A DNA stretch of 64,000 nucleotides, taken from Allobogoriella deserti. GTDB lineage: Bacteria > Actinomycetota > Actinomycetes > Actinomycetales > Actinomycetaceae. Each line of letters begins with the position of its first letter. The first letter of the stretch is position 1. Positions 41,580 to 49,530 of the stretch are shown here, one piece after another. The translations under genes were made by a program, and so were the position numbers. The stretch spans positions 62,001 to 126,000 of the forward strand of contig NZ_JBHUEE010000004.1 of the NCBI RefSeq assembly GCF_042680605.1, in the 5' to 3' direction. A model generated the notes under the pieces. The model made no database searches. It saw nothing but the letters and a program-made list of their open reading frames with translations, and had not been told where the DNA came from.

Positions 41580-42454
41580 TGACCACCGGCACCGCGCCCG
41601 TCGATCCGGCCGGACGGCCCGCCCCCGGCGCACAGATGCTCCAGGTCGCTGGCCTGAACAAGACGTACCGATCCGCCCAGGGTGAGACCGAGGCGATCCG
41701 AGACCTCACCTTCGACGTCCGTGCCGGCGAGATGGTCTGCGTGGTCGGTCCGTCCGGCGCCGGCAAGACGACGCTTCTGCGCTGCCTGTCCGGCCTGCTC
41801 CCACCGACGGCGGGCACCGTGACACTCGAGGGCGACCGGGTGACGGGCCCCCCGAAGGGCATGGCCATGGTCTTCCAGGAGTACGCGCGCTCGCTCTTTC
41901 CCTGGATGACGGTGGCACAGAACGTCGAGCTCCCGCTCAAGGAGAAGGGCGTGCCGAAGGCCGAGCGCCGGTCCAAGGTGCGTACCGCCATCGAGGCGGT
42001 CGGGCTCGGTGATGTCCCCGATTCGTACCCGTGGCAGCTCTCCGGCGGCATGCAGCAACGGGTGGCCATCGCCCGCGCCGTCGCTTATGAGCCGCACATC
42101 CTGCTCATGGACGAACCGTTCGCCGCCGTCGACGCCCAGACACGCGCCGACCTCGAGGACCTCGTCCGCCACCTGTGGAAGCGTCTCGGACTGACCCTGG
42201 CATTCGTCACGCATGACATCGACGAGGCCGTCTATCTGGGGCAGCGGGTCCTGGTCCTGTCCGCGCGGCCGACAGTAATCCTGGAGGACGTCACCATCGA
42301 CCTCCCCGCCGAGCGCGACCAGCTCACCACCCGCTCCGACAGCACCTTCGCCGCGCACCGCGCCCACATCTACGACCTCGTCCAGCAGGCCAAACGCGGA
42401 TACCGGCCGGAGGACCGGGTCGGCGATGTCGACCACGGGAAGGCACGGCCATGA
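41579..42454 (+). CDS. ABC transporter ATP-binding protein, NitT/TauT family
   Basis: The 291-residue ATPase has Walker A GPSGAGKT at residues 57-64, the Q-loop in MVFQEYARSLFPWMTV, the signature LSGGMQQRVAIARAV, Walker B ILLMDEPFAAVDAQTR and the switch histidine in FVTHDIDEAVYLG. All catalytic elements are intact, so it should power the adjacent two-permease importer. A short C-terminal extension follows. It overlaps pobA by 4 nt. Confidence 0.95.
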   Translation: MTTGTAPVDPAGRPAPGAQMLQVAGLNKTYRSAQGETEAIRDLTFDVRAGEMVCVVGPSGAGKTTLLRCLSGLLPPTAGTVTLEGDRVTGPPKGMAMVFQEYARSLFPWMTVAQNVELPLKEKGVPKAERRSKVRTAIEAVGLGDVPDSYPWQLSGGMQQRVAIARAVAYEPHILLMDEPFAAVDAQTRADLEDLVRHLWKRLGLTLAFVTHDIDEAVYLGQRVLVLSARPTVILEDVTIDLPAERDQLTTRSDSTFAAHRAHIYDLVQQAKRGYRPEDRVGDVDHGKARP

Positions 42455-43620
42455 GCGAGGTCGTCGCCGAACGGACGCAGGTCGCCATTCTCGGTGCCGG
42501 GCCGGCAGGCCTGCTGCTGTCCCACCTGCTGCACCAGGAGGGCATCGACTCTGTCGTCGTCGAGGCCCGGGACCAGGAGTACGTCCAGGCCCGCGTCCGA
42601 GCCGGTGTGGTCGAGCACGGCGCGGCGGACATCCTGCGCGACGCCGGCGTCGGTGAGGGCCTGGACCGGGACGGGATACCGCACGAAGGTATCGAGCTCC
42701 GGTTCGACGGCGAGAGTCATCGGATCCCGATGTCGGATCTGACCGGCCGGCACATCACCGTCTACGGTCAACAGAAGGTGGTTCGCGACCTGACCGAGCG
42801 GCGGCTGGCCGACGGCGGGAAGATCCGCTTCGCGTGCGGACCGGCACAGATTCACGACGTCGACGGCGACGAGCCATCGGTCACCTACACCGTGGACGGA
42901 CGCCGGCACCGGATCGTCGCCGACTTCGTCGCCGGGTGCGACGGCGCCCACGGCTCCGGTCGGACGGCGCTGGGCGCGACGCCGGTCGAGAAGGTCTACC
43001 CCTTCGCCTGGCTCGGGATCCTGGCCCGGGCGGCACCGCGGATCGAAGAACTCGTCTACGCGAATCATGAGCGCGGCTTCGCGTTGTACTCCATGAGATC
43101 CGCCGAGGTGTCCCGGCTCTACCTGCAGGTGCCCGCCTCGGACCGACTCGAGGACTGGCCGGACGAGCGGATCTGGTCCGAGCTCGCGGTCCGCTTCTCC
43201 CTCGGTGGTGAGCCGTGGGAACCGACCCGCGGTGAGATCTTCGAGCGTTCGATCGCACCGCTGCACAGCTACGTCGGCGAGCCCCTGCAACGCGGCCGGC
43301 TTTTCCTGGCCGGTGATGCCGCGCATATCGTTCCGCCGACCGGCGCCAAGGGCATGAACCTGGCGATTCGTGACGTCTCGATCCTCGCCCCGGCGCTGGC
43401 GGCGCAACTGCGCCACGGGTACGAACACGACCTGCGCAGCTACTCCGCGCGGACGCTGGATCACGTCTGGCGGGTGGAGTACTTCTCGTGGTGGATGACG
43501 ACGATGCTCCATCGCTTCGGCGAAGATGCGTTCAATCGGCGGGTCCAGATAGCGCAGTTGCGCAGCGTCGTCGGATCTCGGGCACACTCGACGGCGCTGG
43601 CTGAGGCGTACGTCGGATGA
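42451..43620 (+). CDS. pobA: 4-Hydroxybenzoate 3-monooxygenase
   Basis: PobA is an FAD-dependent hydroxylase that turns 4-hydroxybenzoate into protocatechuate with NAD(P)H and oxygen. The 389-residue protein has the N-terminal FAD loop ILGAGPAGLLL near 15-24, RVRAGVVEHGAADILRDAG near 48, the ADFVAGCDGAHG motif near 155, and GRLFLAGDAAHIVPPTGAKG near 283. The length and HIVPPTGAKGMN segment match characterised PobA enzymes. Its product is the substrate of the divergently encoded PcaGH. Start and stop overlap the neighbouring genes by 4 nt. Confidence 0.96.
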   Translation: MSEVVAERTQVAILGAGPAGLLLSHLLHQEGIDSVVVEARDQEYVQARVRAGVVEHGAADILRDAGVGEGLDRDGIPHEGIELRFDGESHRIPMSDLTGRHITVYGQQKVVRDLTERRLADGGKIRFACGPAQIHDVDGDEPSVTYTVDGRRHRIVADFVAGCDGAHGSGRTALGATPVEKVYPFAWLGILARAAPRIEELVYANHERGFALYSMRSAEVSRLYLQVPASDRLEDWPDERIWSELAVRFSLGGEPWEPTRGEIFERSIAPLHSYVGEPLQRGRLFLAGDAAHIVPPTGAKGMNLAIRDVSILAPALAAQLRHGYEHDLRSYSARTLDHVWRVEYFSWWMTTMLHRFGEDAFNRRVQIAQLRSVVGSRAHSTALAEAYVG

Positions 43621-44435
43621 GAGATGGGACAGGAATGACCGAGGTGAGCAGCGTGGACGCCGGTGAGACACCCGCGGGCAGATCGGCGGGCTACGTGCAG
43701 TCGCTCGACCGTGGCCTGGCGGTGATCCGTGCGTTCGACGCCGAGCATCCGCGTCTGACGTTGAGCGACGTCGCCCGGCGCACCGGGTTGACGCGTGCGG
43801 CAGCTCGCCGGTTCCTGCACACCCTCGTCGACATCGGGTACGTCGACGCCGACGGACGACTGTTCACCCTTCGCCCGCGCGTCCTCGAGCTCGGCTACGC
43901 CTACCTCTCGGCGCTGGGACTGCCCGAGATCGCGCGGCCGCATCTGGAGCGGCTTGCGGCCGTCCTCGGAGAGTCGTCGTCGGTCTCGGTGCTCGACGGC
44001 ACGGACATCACCTACGTCGCCAGGGTTGCCGCGCGGCGGATCATGAGCGTCGATCTCGGGGTCGGGACACGACTGCCTGCCTACGCCACGTCGATGGGGC
44101 GAGTGCTGCTGGCGGGTCTGCCCACCGACGAGCTGGACGACCATCTCGGCCACCTCGTCCCGCTGACGAGGTACACCATCACCGAACGTACCCAGCTGCT
44201 CGCCGAGCTCGATCGCGTGCGCGAACAGGGCTGGTCCATCGTGGATGAGGAACTCGAGGAGGGACTGCGATCGATGGCCGCCCCGGTCCATGACCGCAAC
44301 GGGGACGTGGTGGCTGCGGTGAACGTTTCGACGGCGGCCCGCCGCGGCTCGGTGACGACCATGGTCGATGAGATCCTCCCCCATCTGCATGCGGCCGCCC
44401 GGGCCATCAGCGACGATCTGGCTGCCAGCCGGTGA
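43617..44435 (+). CDS. IclR-family regulator, PcaR/PobR-like
   Basis: The 272-residue protein has an N-terminal winged helix (VQSLDRGLAVIRAFDAEHP, then TLSDVARRTGLTRAAARRFL) and the C-terminal IclR effector domain (ARPHLERLAAVLGESSSVSV, MGRVLLAGLP). Placement inside a pob/pca island and similarity to the Pca/Pob group of IclR proteins suggest it responds to an aromatic acid or beta-ketoadipate. The ATG at 43617 overlaps pobA by 4 nt; an alternative ATG at 43635 lies just after GGGACAGGA. The GTG of the MFS gene overlaps its stop by 4 nt. Confidence 0.92.
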   Translation: MRDGTGMTEVSSVDAGETPAGRSAGYVQSLDRGLAVIRAFDAEHPRLTLSDVARRTGLTRAAARRFLHTLVDIGYVDADGRLFTLRPRVLELGYAYLSALGLPEIARPHLERLAAVLGESSSVSVLDGTDITYVARVAARRIMSVDLGVGTRLPAYATSMGRVLLAGLPTDELDDHLGHLVPLTRYTITERTQLLAELDRVREQGWSIVDEELEEGLRSMAAPVHDRNGDVVAAVNVSTAARRGSVTTMVDEILPHLHAAARAISDDLAASR

Positions 44436-45613
44436 GGCGTGCGACGGGCCTCGGCGCACTGCTCGTCGCCGTCGTCCTGGTCGGGCTGAGTCTGCGCGGG
44501 CCGGTCGTGGCCATCGCGCCGCTCATCCCGGCGCTGTCGACCGACCTCGACCTGCCTTCCTGGGCTGCCGGGTTACTCACCTCTCTGCCGCTGCTGTGCT
44601 TCGCCGTCGTCTCACCACTTGTGGCCGTGCTCGCCAGGCGCCTGGGAGTCGACGGTGCCCTGTTCGTCGGTCTGGTGCTCCTCGCGTTTGCGGCGGCGCT
44701 GCGCCCCTGGGCGGGAGCCGGGCTCTTGCTTCTCGGCACCGCACTCGTGGGCGTGGGGATCACGGTGGGCAACGTCGTCGTCCCGGTTATCGTCCGGCGT
44801 GATGCCGGTCGCCGCGCGCCCATGGTCATGGCCGTCTCCACGAGTGCGTACGGAGTCGGGCAAGGCATCGCGTCGGCCTCGGTGGTACCGCTGGCGTCCG
44901 AGATCGGCTGGCGGGGGGCGGCGACCACCCTCGCCGTCCCCGTCGTCCTCGCGGTCGGAGCCTGGCTCCTGCGCATGCGAGCGAAACAGGGGGACGCGCT
45001 CGTCGTGCCCGCCGGGGCGCCACGCGGTGGCGTCTCGCGGGAGGGTGACGCGTGGTGGCTCGCCGGATTCTTCGGGATGCAGGCGATGCTCTTCTACAGC
45101 GCGAGCACCTGGCTGCCGAGCCAGCTCGCCGAGGATGCGGGCCTGAGTGAGACGACGGCGGGAACCGCCCTGTCCGTCTTCCACCTCGTCGGCATCCTCG
45201 GGACCCTCGCGGTCCCGGCGTGCATGCGCCTGCTCGCCGGGGGCCGCGGGGCCGGCATCACCTTCGGGAGCCTGTGGTGCGTCTTCTTCGCCGGACTGGC
45301 GCTCGCTCCCGCGCTCTGGCCGCTGTGGGTCATCCTCGGCGGATTCACTCAGGGCGCCGGGATCGGCCTGGGGTTGACGCTTATCGCGATCCGCCCCGTC
45401 GACCCGGACTACGGACGCGACCTCTCCGCGATGGTGCAGTCGGCCGGCTACGCGGTCGCCGCGGCCGGGCCGGTGCTCCTCGGTGCGGTGCACGAGGCGA
45501 CCGGCAGTTGGGCCGCCGTCTCGTGGCTGTGCGTGGGGGCGGGGGCGCTCATGGTGGTGGCCGCCCCGCGGGCAGGCGCCGACCGAGCGATCGGCGCGCC
45601 GGCACGGAGCTAG
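44432..45613 (+). CDS. MFS transporter, CynX/NimT-type
   Basis: The 393-residue protein has 11 to 12 hydrophobic segments with the CynX/NimT pattern: an N-terminal LRGPVVAIAPLIPALSTDL, SPLVAVLARRLGVDGALFVG near residue 60, and a conserved GGFTQGAGIGLGLTLIAIR near 300. Characterised members export or import cyanate, nitroimidazoles and hydroxy-aromatics, so an aromatic acid or efflux role fits this operon. It is the last gene of the run, and its TAG overlaps the convergent IclR stop (shared CTAG). Confidence 0.88.
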   Translation: MRRATGLGALLVAVVLVGLSLRGPVVAIAPLIPALSTDLDLPSWAAGLLTSLPLLCFAVVSPLVAVLARRLGVDGALFVGLVLLAFAAALRPWAGAGLLLLGTALVGVGITVGNVVVPVIVRRDAGRRAPMVMAVSTSAYGVGQGIASASVVPLASEIGWRGAATTLAVPVVLAVGAWLLRMRAKQGDALVVPAGAPRGGVSREGDAWWLAGFFGMQAMLFYSASTWLPSQLAEDAGLSETTAGTALSVFHLVGILGTLAVPACMRLLAGGRGAGITFGSLWCVFFAGLALAPALWPLWVILGGFTQGAGIGLGLTLIAIRPVDPDYGRDLSAMVQSAGYAVAAAGPVLLGAVHEATGSWAAVSWLCVGAGALMVVAAPRAGADRAIGAPARS

Positions 45614-46506
45614 CGCTCACCTGCACCGGCACCGTCCGCAACCTCGGGGGCGGCCGACAGGGCGTGCTGCAAATAGACCATGGACGGCTGCGAGGAGTTG
45701 ACCATGCGCCGGTAGCGGCCGCCGGGCAGGGCGCGCGGGTGACCGGGCGGGAGGTAGCTGCGGCGGAGCGACTCGGCGATCGCGGCCGCGGTGTGCTTCA
45801 GACGCCGGACGTGGTCCTCGACGGGGGCGTCGTCGTTCGGAACGACCAGGCTGACCGCTCCGACGACCGCGTCCTCTGCTCCGCGCACCGCCACGGCGAT
45901 GCCTCGAGAGCCCGGGTAGATGTAGCCGTCGGCAACGGCGAACCCGTGCCGCCGGGTTCGCTCCAGAACGGTTCGCAGCTTCGTCTCGTCCCGGATACTC
46001 GTCTCGGTCAGCGGGTGCAGTCCGCGCCGTAGAACACCGGCCAGCACGTCCTCGCCGGCCTCGGCCAGCAGCACCAGTCCGCTCGAGGAATGCTGCAGCT
46101 CGATACGGCCGCCGACGATGGTCGCGTTGACCACGGCGTCGCGCGCCGAGAGTCGTTCGAGTACGAGCACGTCGAGGCCACTGCGAACGGTGAGTTGCAC
46201 GTGTTGGCGTACCTGGGCGTGCAGGGCCTGCAGGTGCGGCAATGCGATCTCGCGGAGTCCGAGCGCGCCGGGCGTGCGCGTCCCCAATTCCCAGAGCCGG
46301 TTCCCCAGCCGGTAGCTGCGGTCGGCCATCCGTTCGAGCAGGTCGTGCGCCGTCAGCTCACCGACGATGCCGTGTGCCGAGGAGAGCGGCAGCCCGGTGC
46401 GACGTGCGAGCTCGGTCAGGCTCAGGTACGGGTTCTCGACCGTGAACGCGTCGAGTACCGCCATCGCCCGGGTGAGGGCGGACAGTCCGGCGGAGGAACG
46501 CGCCAT
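45610..46506 (-). CDS. IclR-family regulator divergent from the O-demethylase gene
   Basis: The 298-residue protein has the IclR winged helix (ALTRAMAVLDAFTVENPYLS, then LTELARRTGLPLSSAHGIVG) and effector domain (LQALHAQVRQHVQLTVRSGL, DGYIYPGSRGIAVAVRG). A C-terminal extension of about 45 residues is Ser/Pro/Ala-rich. The ATG at 46506 follows AAGGAGGTG by 2 nt. It is divergent from the LigM-like gene and probably controls it; the shared 151-nt region holds a 7-bp palindrome. Confidence 0.92.
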   Translation of the reverse strand: MARSSAGLSALTRAMAVLDAFTVENPYLSLTELARRTGLPLSSAHGIVGELTAHDLLERMADRSYRLGNRLWELGTRTPGALGLREIALPHLQALHAQVRQHVQLTVRSGLDVLVLERLSARDAVVNATIVGGRIELQHSSSGLVLLAEAGEDVLAGVLRRGLHPLTETSIRDETKLRTVLERTRRHGFAVADGYIYPGSRGIAVAVRGAEDAVVGAVSLVVPNDDAPVEDHVRRLKHTAAAIAESLRRSYLPPGHPRALPGGRYRRMVNSSQPSMVYLQHALSAAPEVADGAGAGER

Positions 46507-46566
46507 CACACCTCCTTGTGACCTCGAACGGACGCCGGTGAACCCGCGCGCGACATCAGCCTGCCC

Positions 46567-46585
46567 AGCTTCGCATGAAGCGAAG
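46567..46585. promoter_or_regulatory. Palindrome GCTTCGC-N5-GCGAAGC, candidate IclR operator
   Basis: A perfect 7-bp inverted repeat with a 5-nt centre lies between the divergent IclR and O-demethylase genes, 60 nt from the regulator start and 73 nt from the demethylase start. IclR proteins bind such palindromes. A weaker 6-bp repeat (CCGGCA...TGCCGG, 46606-46624) encloses a possible TAATCT -10 box. Confidence 0.5.
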
Positions 46586-46657
46586 CGCCGCAAGGTCCAC
46601 CGGTCGCCGGCACCTAATCTGCCGGGAGCAGACGGCACCACGACAAGGAGGTCGATC

Positions 46658-48022
46658 ATGTCTAGGGAGTCTCTCCAGCAGGCCATCAACCGCGCGGGCA
46701 ACCCGGTCGAACTGCTGCGCAATCTCGACTACCCGGCGTTCACGTTCCCGATCCGGCCGGAGTTCACGAATTGGCGCAGCGAGCAGCGCGCCTGGCGCGA
46801 GACCGTGGCGCTGCTCGATCAGTCGCATCACATGACGGACTTCTTCATGGCGCCGGACGACCGGTTGATCGCACTGCTCAGCCGGATCGGTGTCAACACG
46901 TTCCGCAACTTCCGGCCCGGCCGGGCCAAGCAGCTCGTCGCGGTCAACCACGACGGCTACGTCATCGGGGACGGCATCCTCTTCCACCTCGGCGACCGGC
47001 TCGACCTGGTCGGCCATCACATCCTCTCCGACTGGGTCCGCTACACCATCGAACGCGAAGGGCTGGACGTCTGGACCCACCTCGACCCGAACTCCGCGGT
47101 CCGTGAGAACGGCGACCCCGTGCTGTACCGGTACGAGTTGCAAGGCCCACGCGCCAACCACGTCGTCGAGAAGCTCACCGGCGAGCCCGTGCCGGCGGTG
47201 AAGTTCTTCCACATCCACGACTTCTCCTTCGCGGGAACGACCGTCCGCGGCCTCCGTCACGGGATGGCGGGCGAGCCGGGCTTCGAGTTCCTCGGCCCGT
47301 ACGAGGAGGGCGAGCAGGTCCGCGCCGCGATACTCGAGGCCGGGGCAGAGTTCGGCATCGAGCCGGTCGGTGCCAAGGGATACTCGAGCACACCGCTGGA
47401 GTCAGGCTGGGTCCCCACCCCGTTCCCGGCCATCTTCGGCGACGACTTCCGCGAGTACCGGGACTGGCTCCCCCTCGAGCGCGTCGGCAACCTCGCCGGC
47501 TCGCTGTACTCGAACGATGTCGAGGACTACTACCTCACGCCGTACGACCTCGGCCTGGGGAGGAACGTGAACTTCGACCACGATTTCATCGGAAAGGAGG
47601 CCCTGCAGCGCATCGTCGGAGGGCCGACCAAGCAGAAAGTGACGCTCATCTGGAATGCCGACGACGTCGCCGACGCGGTCCGGTCACAGCTGACGCCGGG
47701 CACCCCGGCCAAGTTCATCGACTTCCCGAAGTCGCGCTACGGCTTCTACCAGTTCGACGCCGTCCTGCTCGGCGACCGGCGCGTCGGCGTCTCGACCGAT
47801 CCGGGGTACGTCACCTACGAGCAGCTCTACATGTCGTTGGCCTCGGTCGACGCCGACGTCGCCGCCGAGGGCACCCAGGTCGAGGTGCTCTGGGGCGAGG
47901 ATCCGATCTCTGCCAAGGGAGTCGTCGAGCCGCACCGTCAGATCCGGCTTCGGGCCACGGTCGCGCCCGCGCCGTACCACGAGTTCGCACGCACGGCTTA
48001 CCGGGCCGACCCGCAGGACTGA
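46658..48022 (+). CDS. LigM-like tetrahydrofolate-dependent aromatic O-demethylase
   Basis: The protein belongs to the GcvT (aminomethyltransferase) family and resembles LigM, which moves the methyl group of vanillate or 3-O-methylgallate to tetrahydrofolate and leaves protocatechuate or gallate. Blocks shared with LigM from memory: FSNWRTEQWAWR (here FTNWRSEQRAWRETVALLDQ), ALLDQSHHM, GYVIGDGILF, LRHGMAGEPGFE, ESGWVPTPFPAI, VEDYYLTPYDLG and HDFIGKEAL. The length, 454, is close to 471 for LigM. Its product feeds PcaGH. The ATG follows AAGGAGG by 6 nt. Confidence 0.87.
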   Translation: MSRESLQQAINRAGNPVELLRNLDYPAFTFPIRPEFTNWRSEQRAWRETVALLDQSHHMTDFFMAPDDRLIALLSRIGVNTFRNFRPGRAKQLVAVNHDGYVIGDGILFHLGDRLDLVGHHILSDWVRYTIEREGLDVWTHLDPNSAVRENGDPVLYRYELQGPRANHVVEKLTGEPVPAVKFFHIHDFSFAGTTVRGLRHGMAGEPGFEFLGPYEEGEQVRAAILEAGAEFGIEPVGAKGYSSTPLESGWVPTPFPAIFGDDFREYRDWLPLERVGNLAGSLYSNDVEDYYLTPYDLGLGRNVNFDHDFIGKEALQRIVGGPTKQKVTLIWNADDVADAVRSQLTPGTPAKFIDFPKSRYGFYQFDAVLLGDRRVGVSTDPGYVTYEQLYMSLASVDADVAAEGTQVEVLWGEDPISAKGVVEPHRQIRLRATVAPAPYHEFARTAYRADPQD

Positions 48023-48041
48023 GCCCCGACGGTCGGTGGCG

Positions 48042-48395
48042 TCAGGACTCGCCGCGCCGCTGGCGCAGTGCGTCGAGCGCCTCCTCGAGCAGGGCCGCAC
48101 CGTCCTCCTCAGACCGACGTTCCTTCACATACGCGAGGTGTGTCTTGTACGGCTCGTTCTTCGGGGGCTGCGGCGGGTTGTCCCGGTCCTGACCCGCGGG
48201 GAACCCACAGCGGGGGCAGTCCCAGACCTCGGGGACGACGATGTCGGGCTCCTTGGCGAAGCTCGGTCTCACCTCGTGCCCGTTCGAGCACCAGTAGCTC
48301 ACCCAGACACGTGGCGCAGCCTCGCCTCGTTCTGACTCGCCCATCGGCCCGGCTCCGACACGCGACCCTCGGATCGCGTTTCCCCCACCAGCCAC
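48042..48395 (-). CDS. RbpA-family paralogue
   Basis: The 117-residue protein starts with GTG and belongs to the same RbpA family as the 13.9-kb gene but to another branch. It has NAIRGSRVGAGPMGESERGE at the N terminus, Cys36, His40, Cys60 and Cys63 as a zinc-type core, the conserved CGFPAGQDRDNPP, and a C-terminal helix THLAYVKERRSEEDGAALLEEAL that corresponds to the sigma-binding domain. It is 10 nt after the secG stop. Whether it binds RNA polymerase is not shown, but the layout suggests it. Confidence 0.88.
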   Translation of the reverse strand: MAGGGNAIRGSRVGAGPMGESERGEAAPRVWVSYWCSNGHEVRPSFAKEPDIVVPEVWDCPRCGFPAGQDRDNPPQPPKNEPYKTHLAYVKERRSEEDGAALLEEALDALRQRRGES

Positions 48396-48405
48396 ACGTC
48401 CTCCC

Positions 48406-48651
48406 TCAGACGTCGAACTTCTGAATCAGACCGAGCAGCGAGATGGACAGCACCCAGACGACGGCGATACCGATGGTGATGCGGTTGAGGTTGCGTTCGG
48501 CCACACCCGAGGACCCGGCGGAGCTCGTCAAACCCCCACCGAACATGTCGGACAGGCCGCCCCCCTTGCCCTTGTGCATGAGGATGGTGAGGACCATGAG
48601 CCCACTGGTGATCACCATGGTCACCTGGAGCGCGATCCGCAGAATATCCAA
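48406..48651 (-). CDS. secG: Preprotein translocase subunit SecG
   Basis: SecG is the small, double-spanning subunit of the SecYEG channel. The 81-residue protein has two hydrophobic helices (residues 4-24 and 57-77) separated by a KGKGGGLSDMFGGG loop and SSAGSSGVAERNLNRIT, the family hallmarks. Translation appears to start at TTG (48651), with only a weak ribosome site. It follows tpiA and precedes the RbpA paralogue, a placement shared by many actinobacteria. Confidence 0.96.
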   Translation of the reverse strand: MDILRIALQVTMVITSGLMVLTILMHKGKGGGLSDMFGGGLTSSAGSSGVAERNLNRITIGIAVVWVLSISLLGLIQKFDV

Positions 48652-48726
48652 GGGTCAGTTTCCCAACTCAGTCGTCGTCCTGGTGCCGTTACGTCGCCGG
48701 CCACCGTCAAGGATAAGCGATGCTCC

Positions 48727-49524
48727 TCAGAGCCCGACCTGGTGCTGGCGATAACGCACGATCGAGGCGAACTCCTCCGCCTGGAGACTCGCTCCGCCGA
48801 CGAGGGCACCGTCGACGTCACCCTGGGCCATGATCGAAGCGACGTTCGAGGACTTGACCGATCCGCCGTACAGGATCCGGAGCGCCTGGGCGAGGTCCTC
48901 GCCGTACTTCTCGGCCAGCCGGCCCCGGATCGCCGCGCAGACTTCCTGCGCGTCCTCGGGGGTGGCGACCTCACCGGTGCCGATGGCCCAGACGGGCTCG
49001 TAGGCGATCACGGTCCTGGCGGCCTGGTCGGCGTCCAACCCGTCGTAGGCGCCGTCGACCTGGGCGAGCGTGTACCGGACGTGGTCGCCCGCCTGTCGCA
49101 CATCGAGCCCCTCGCCGACGCAGATGATCGGCGTCATGGAGCCGTCGAGAGCGGCCTTCGCCTTCGCGCCGACGAGGGCGTCGTCCTCCCCGTGGTGCTC
49201 ACGGCGTTCGCTGTGTCCGACGACGACGTAGCTCACCCCCAGCTTGGCGAGCATGGCGGCGGAGATCTCTCCGGTGTAGGCGCCGGAGGCGTGCGCCGAG
49301 ATGTCCTGGGCGCCGTAGCGGATCTCGAGCTTGTCGCCGTCGACCAGCGTCTGCACCGAGCGGATGTCGGTGAACGGCGGAACGACGACGACCTCGACCT
49401 CGGCGTAGTCGTGCTTCGCGTCCTGCAGAGTCCAGGCGAGCTTCTGGACCAGAGCGATGGCCTCGTGGTGATCGAGGTTCATCTTCCAGTTGCCCGCCAT
49501 CAGCGGGGTGCGGGTAGTGGCCAT
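48727..49524 (-). CDS. tpiA: Triose-phosphate isomerase
   Basis: TpiA interconverts dihydroxyacetone phosphate and glyceraldehyde 3-phosphate. The 265-residue barrel carries the catalytic Lys in NWKMNLDH, the catalytic His in VVGHSERREHHGEDD, and the catalytic Glu in VIAYEPVWAIGTGEVATPED. ILYGGSVKSSNVASI near the C terminus holds the phosphate-binding loop. It is 6 nt after pgk and closes the gap-pgk-tpiA order. Confidence 0.98.
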   Translation of the reverse strand: MATTRTPLMAGNWKMNLDHHEAIALVQKLAWTLQDAKHDYAEVEVVVVPPFTDIRSVQTLVDGDKLEIRYGAQDISAHASGAYTGEISAAMLAKLGVSYVVVGHSERREHHGEDDALVGAKAKAALDGSMTPIICVGEGLDVRQAGDHVRYTLAQVDGAYDGLDADQAARTVIAYEPVWAIGTGEVATPEDAQEVCAAIRGRLAEKYGEDLAQALRILYGGSVKSSNVASIMAQGDVDGALVGGASLQAEEFASIVRYRQHQVGL

Positions 49525-49530
49525 CGAGCC

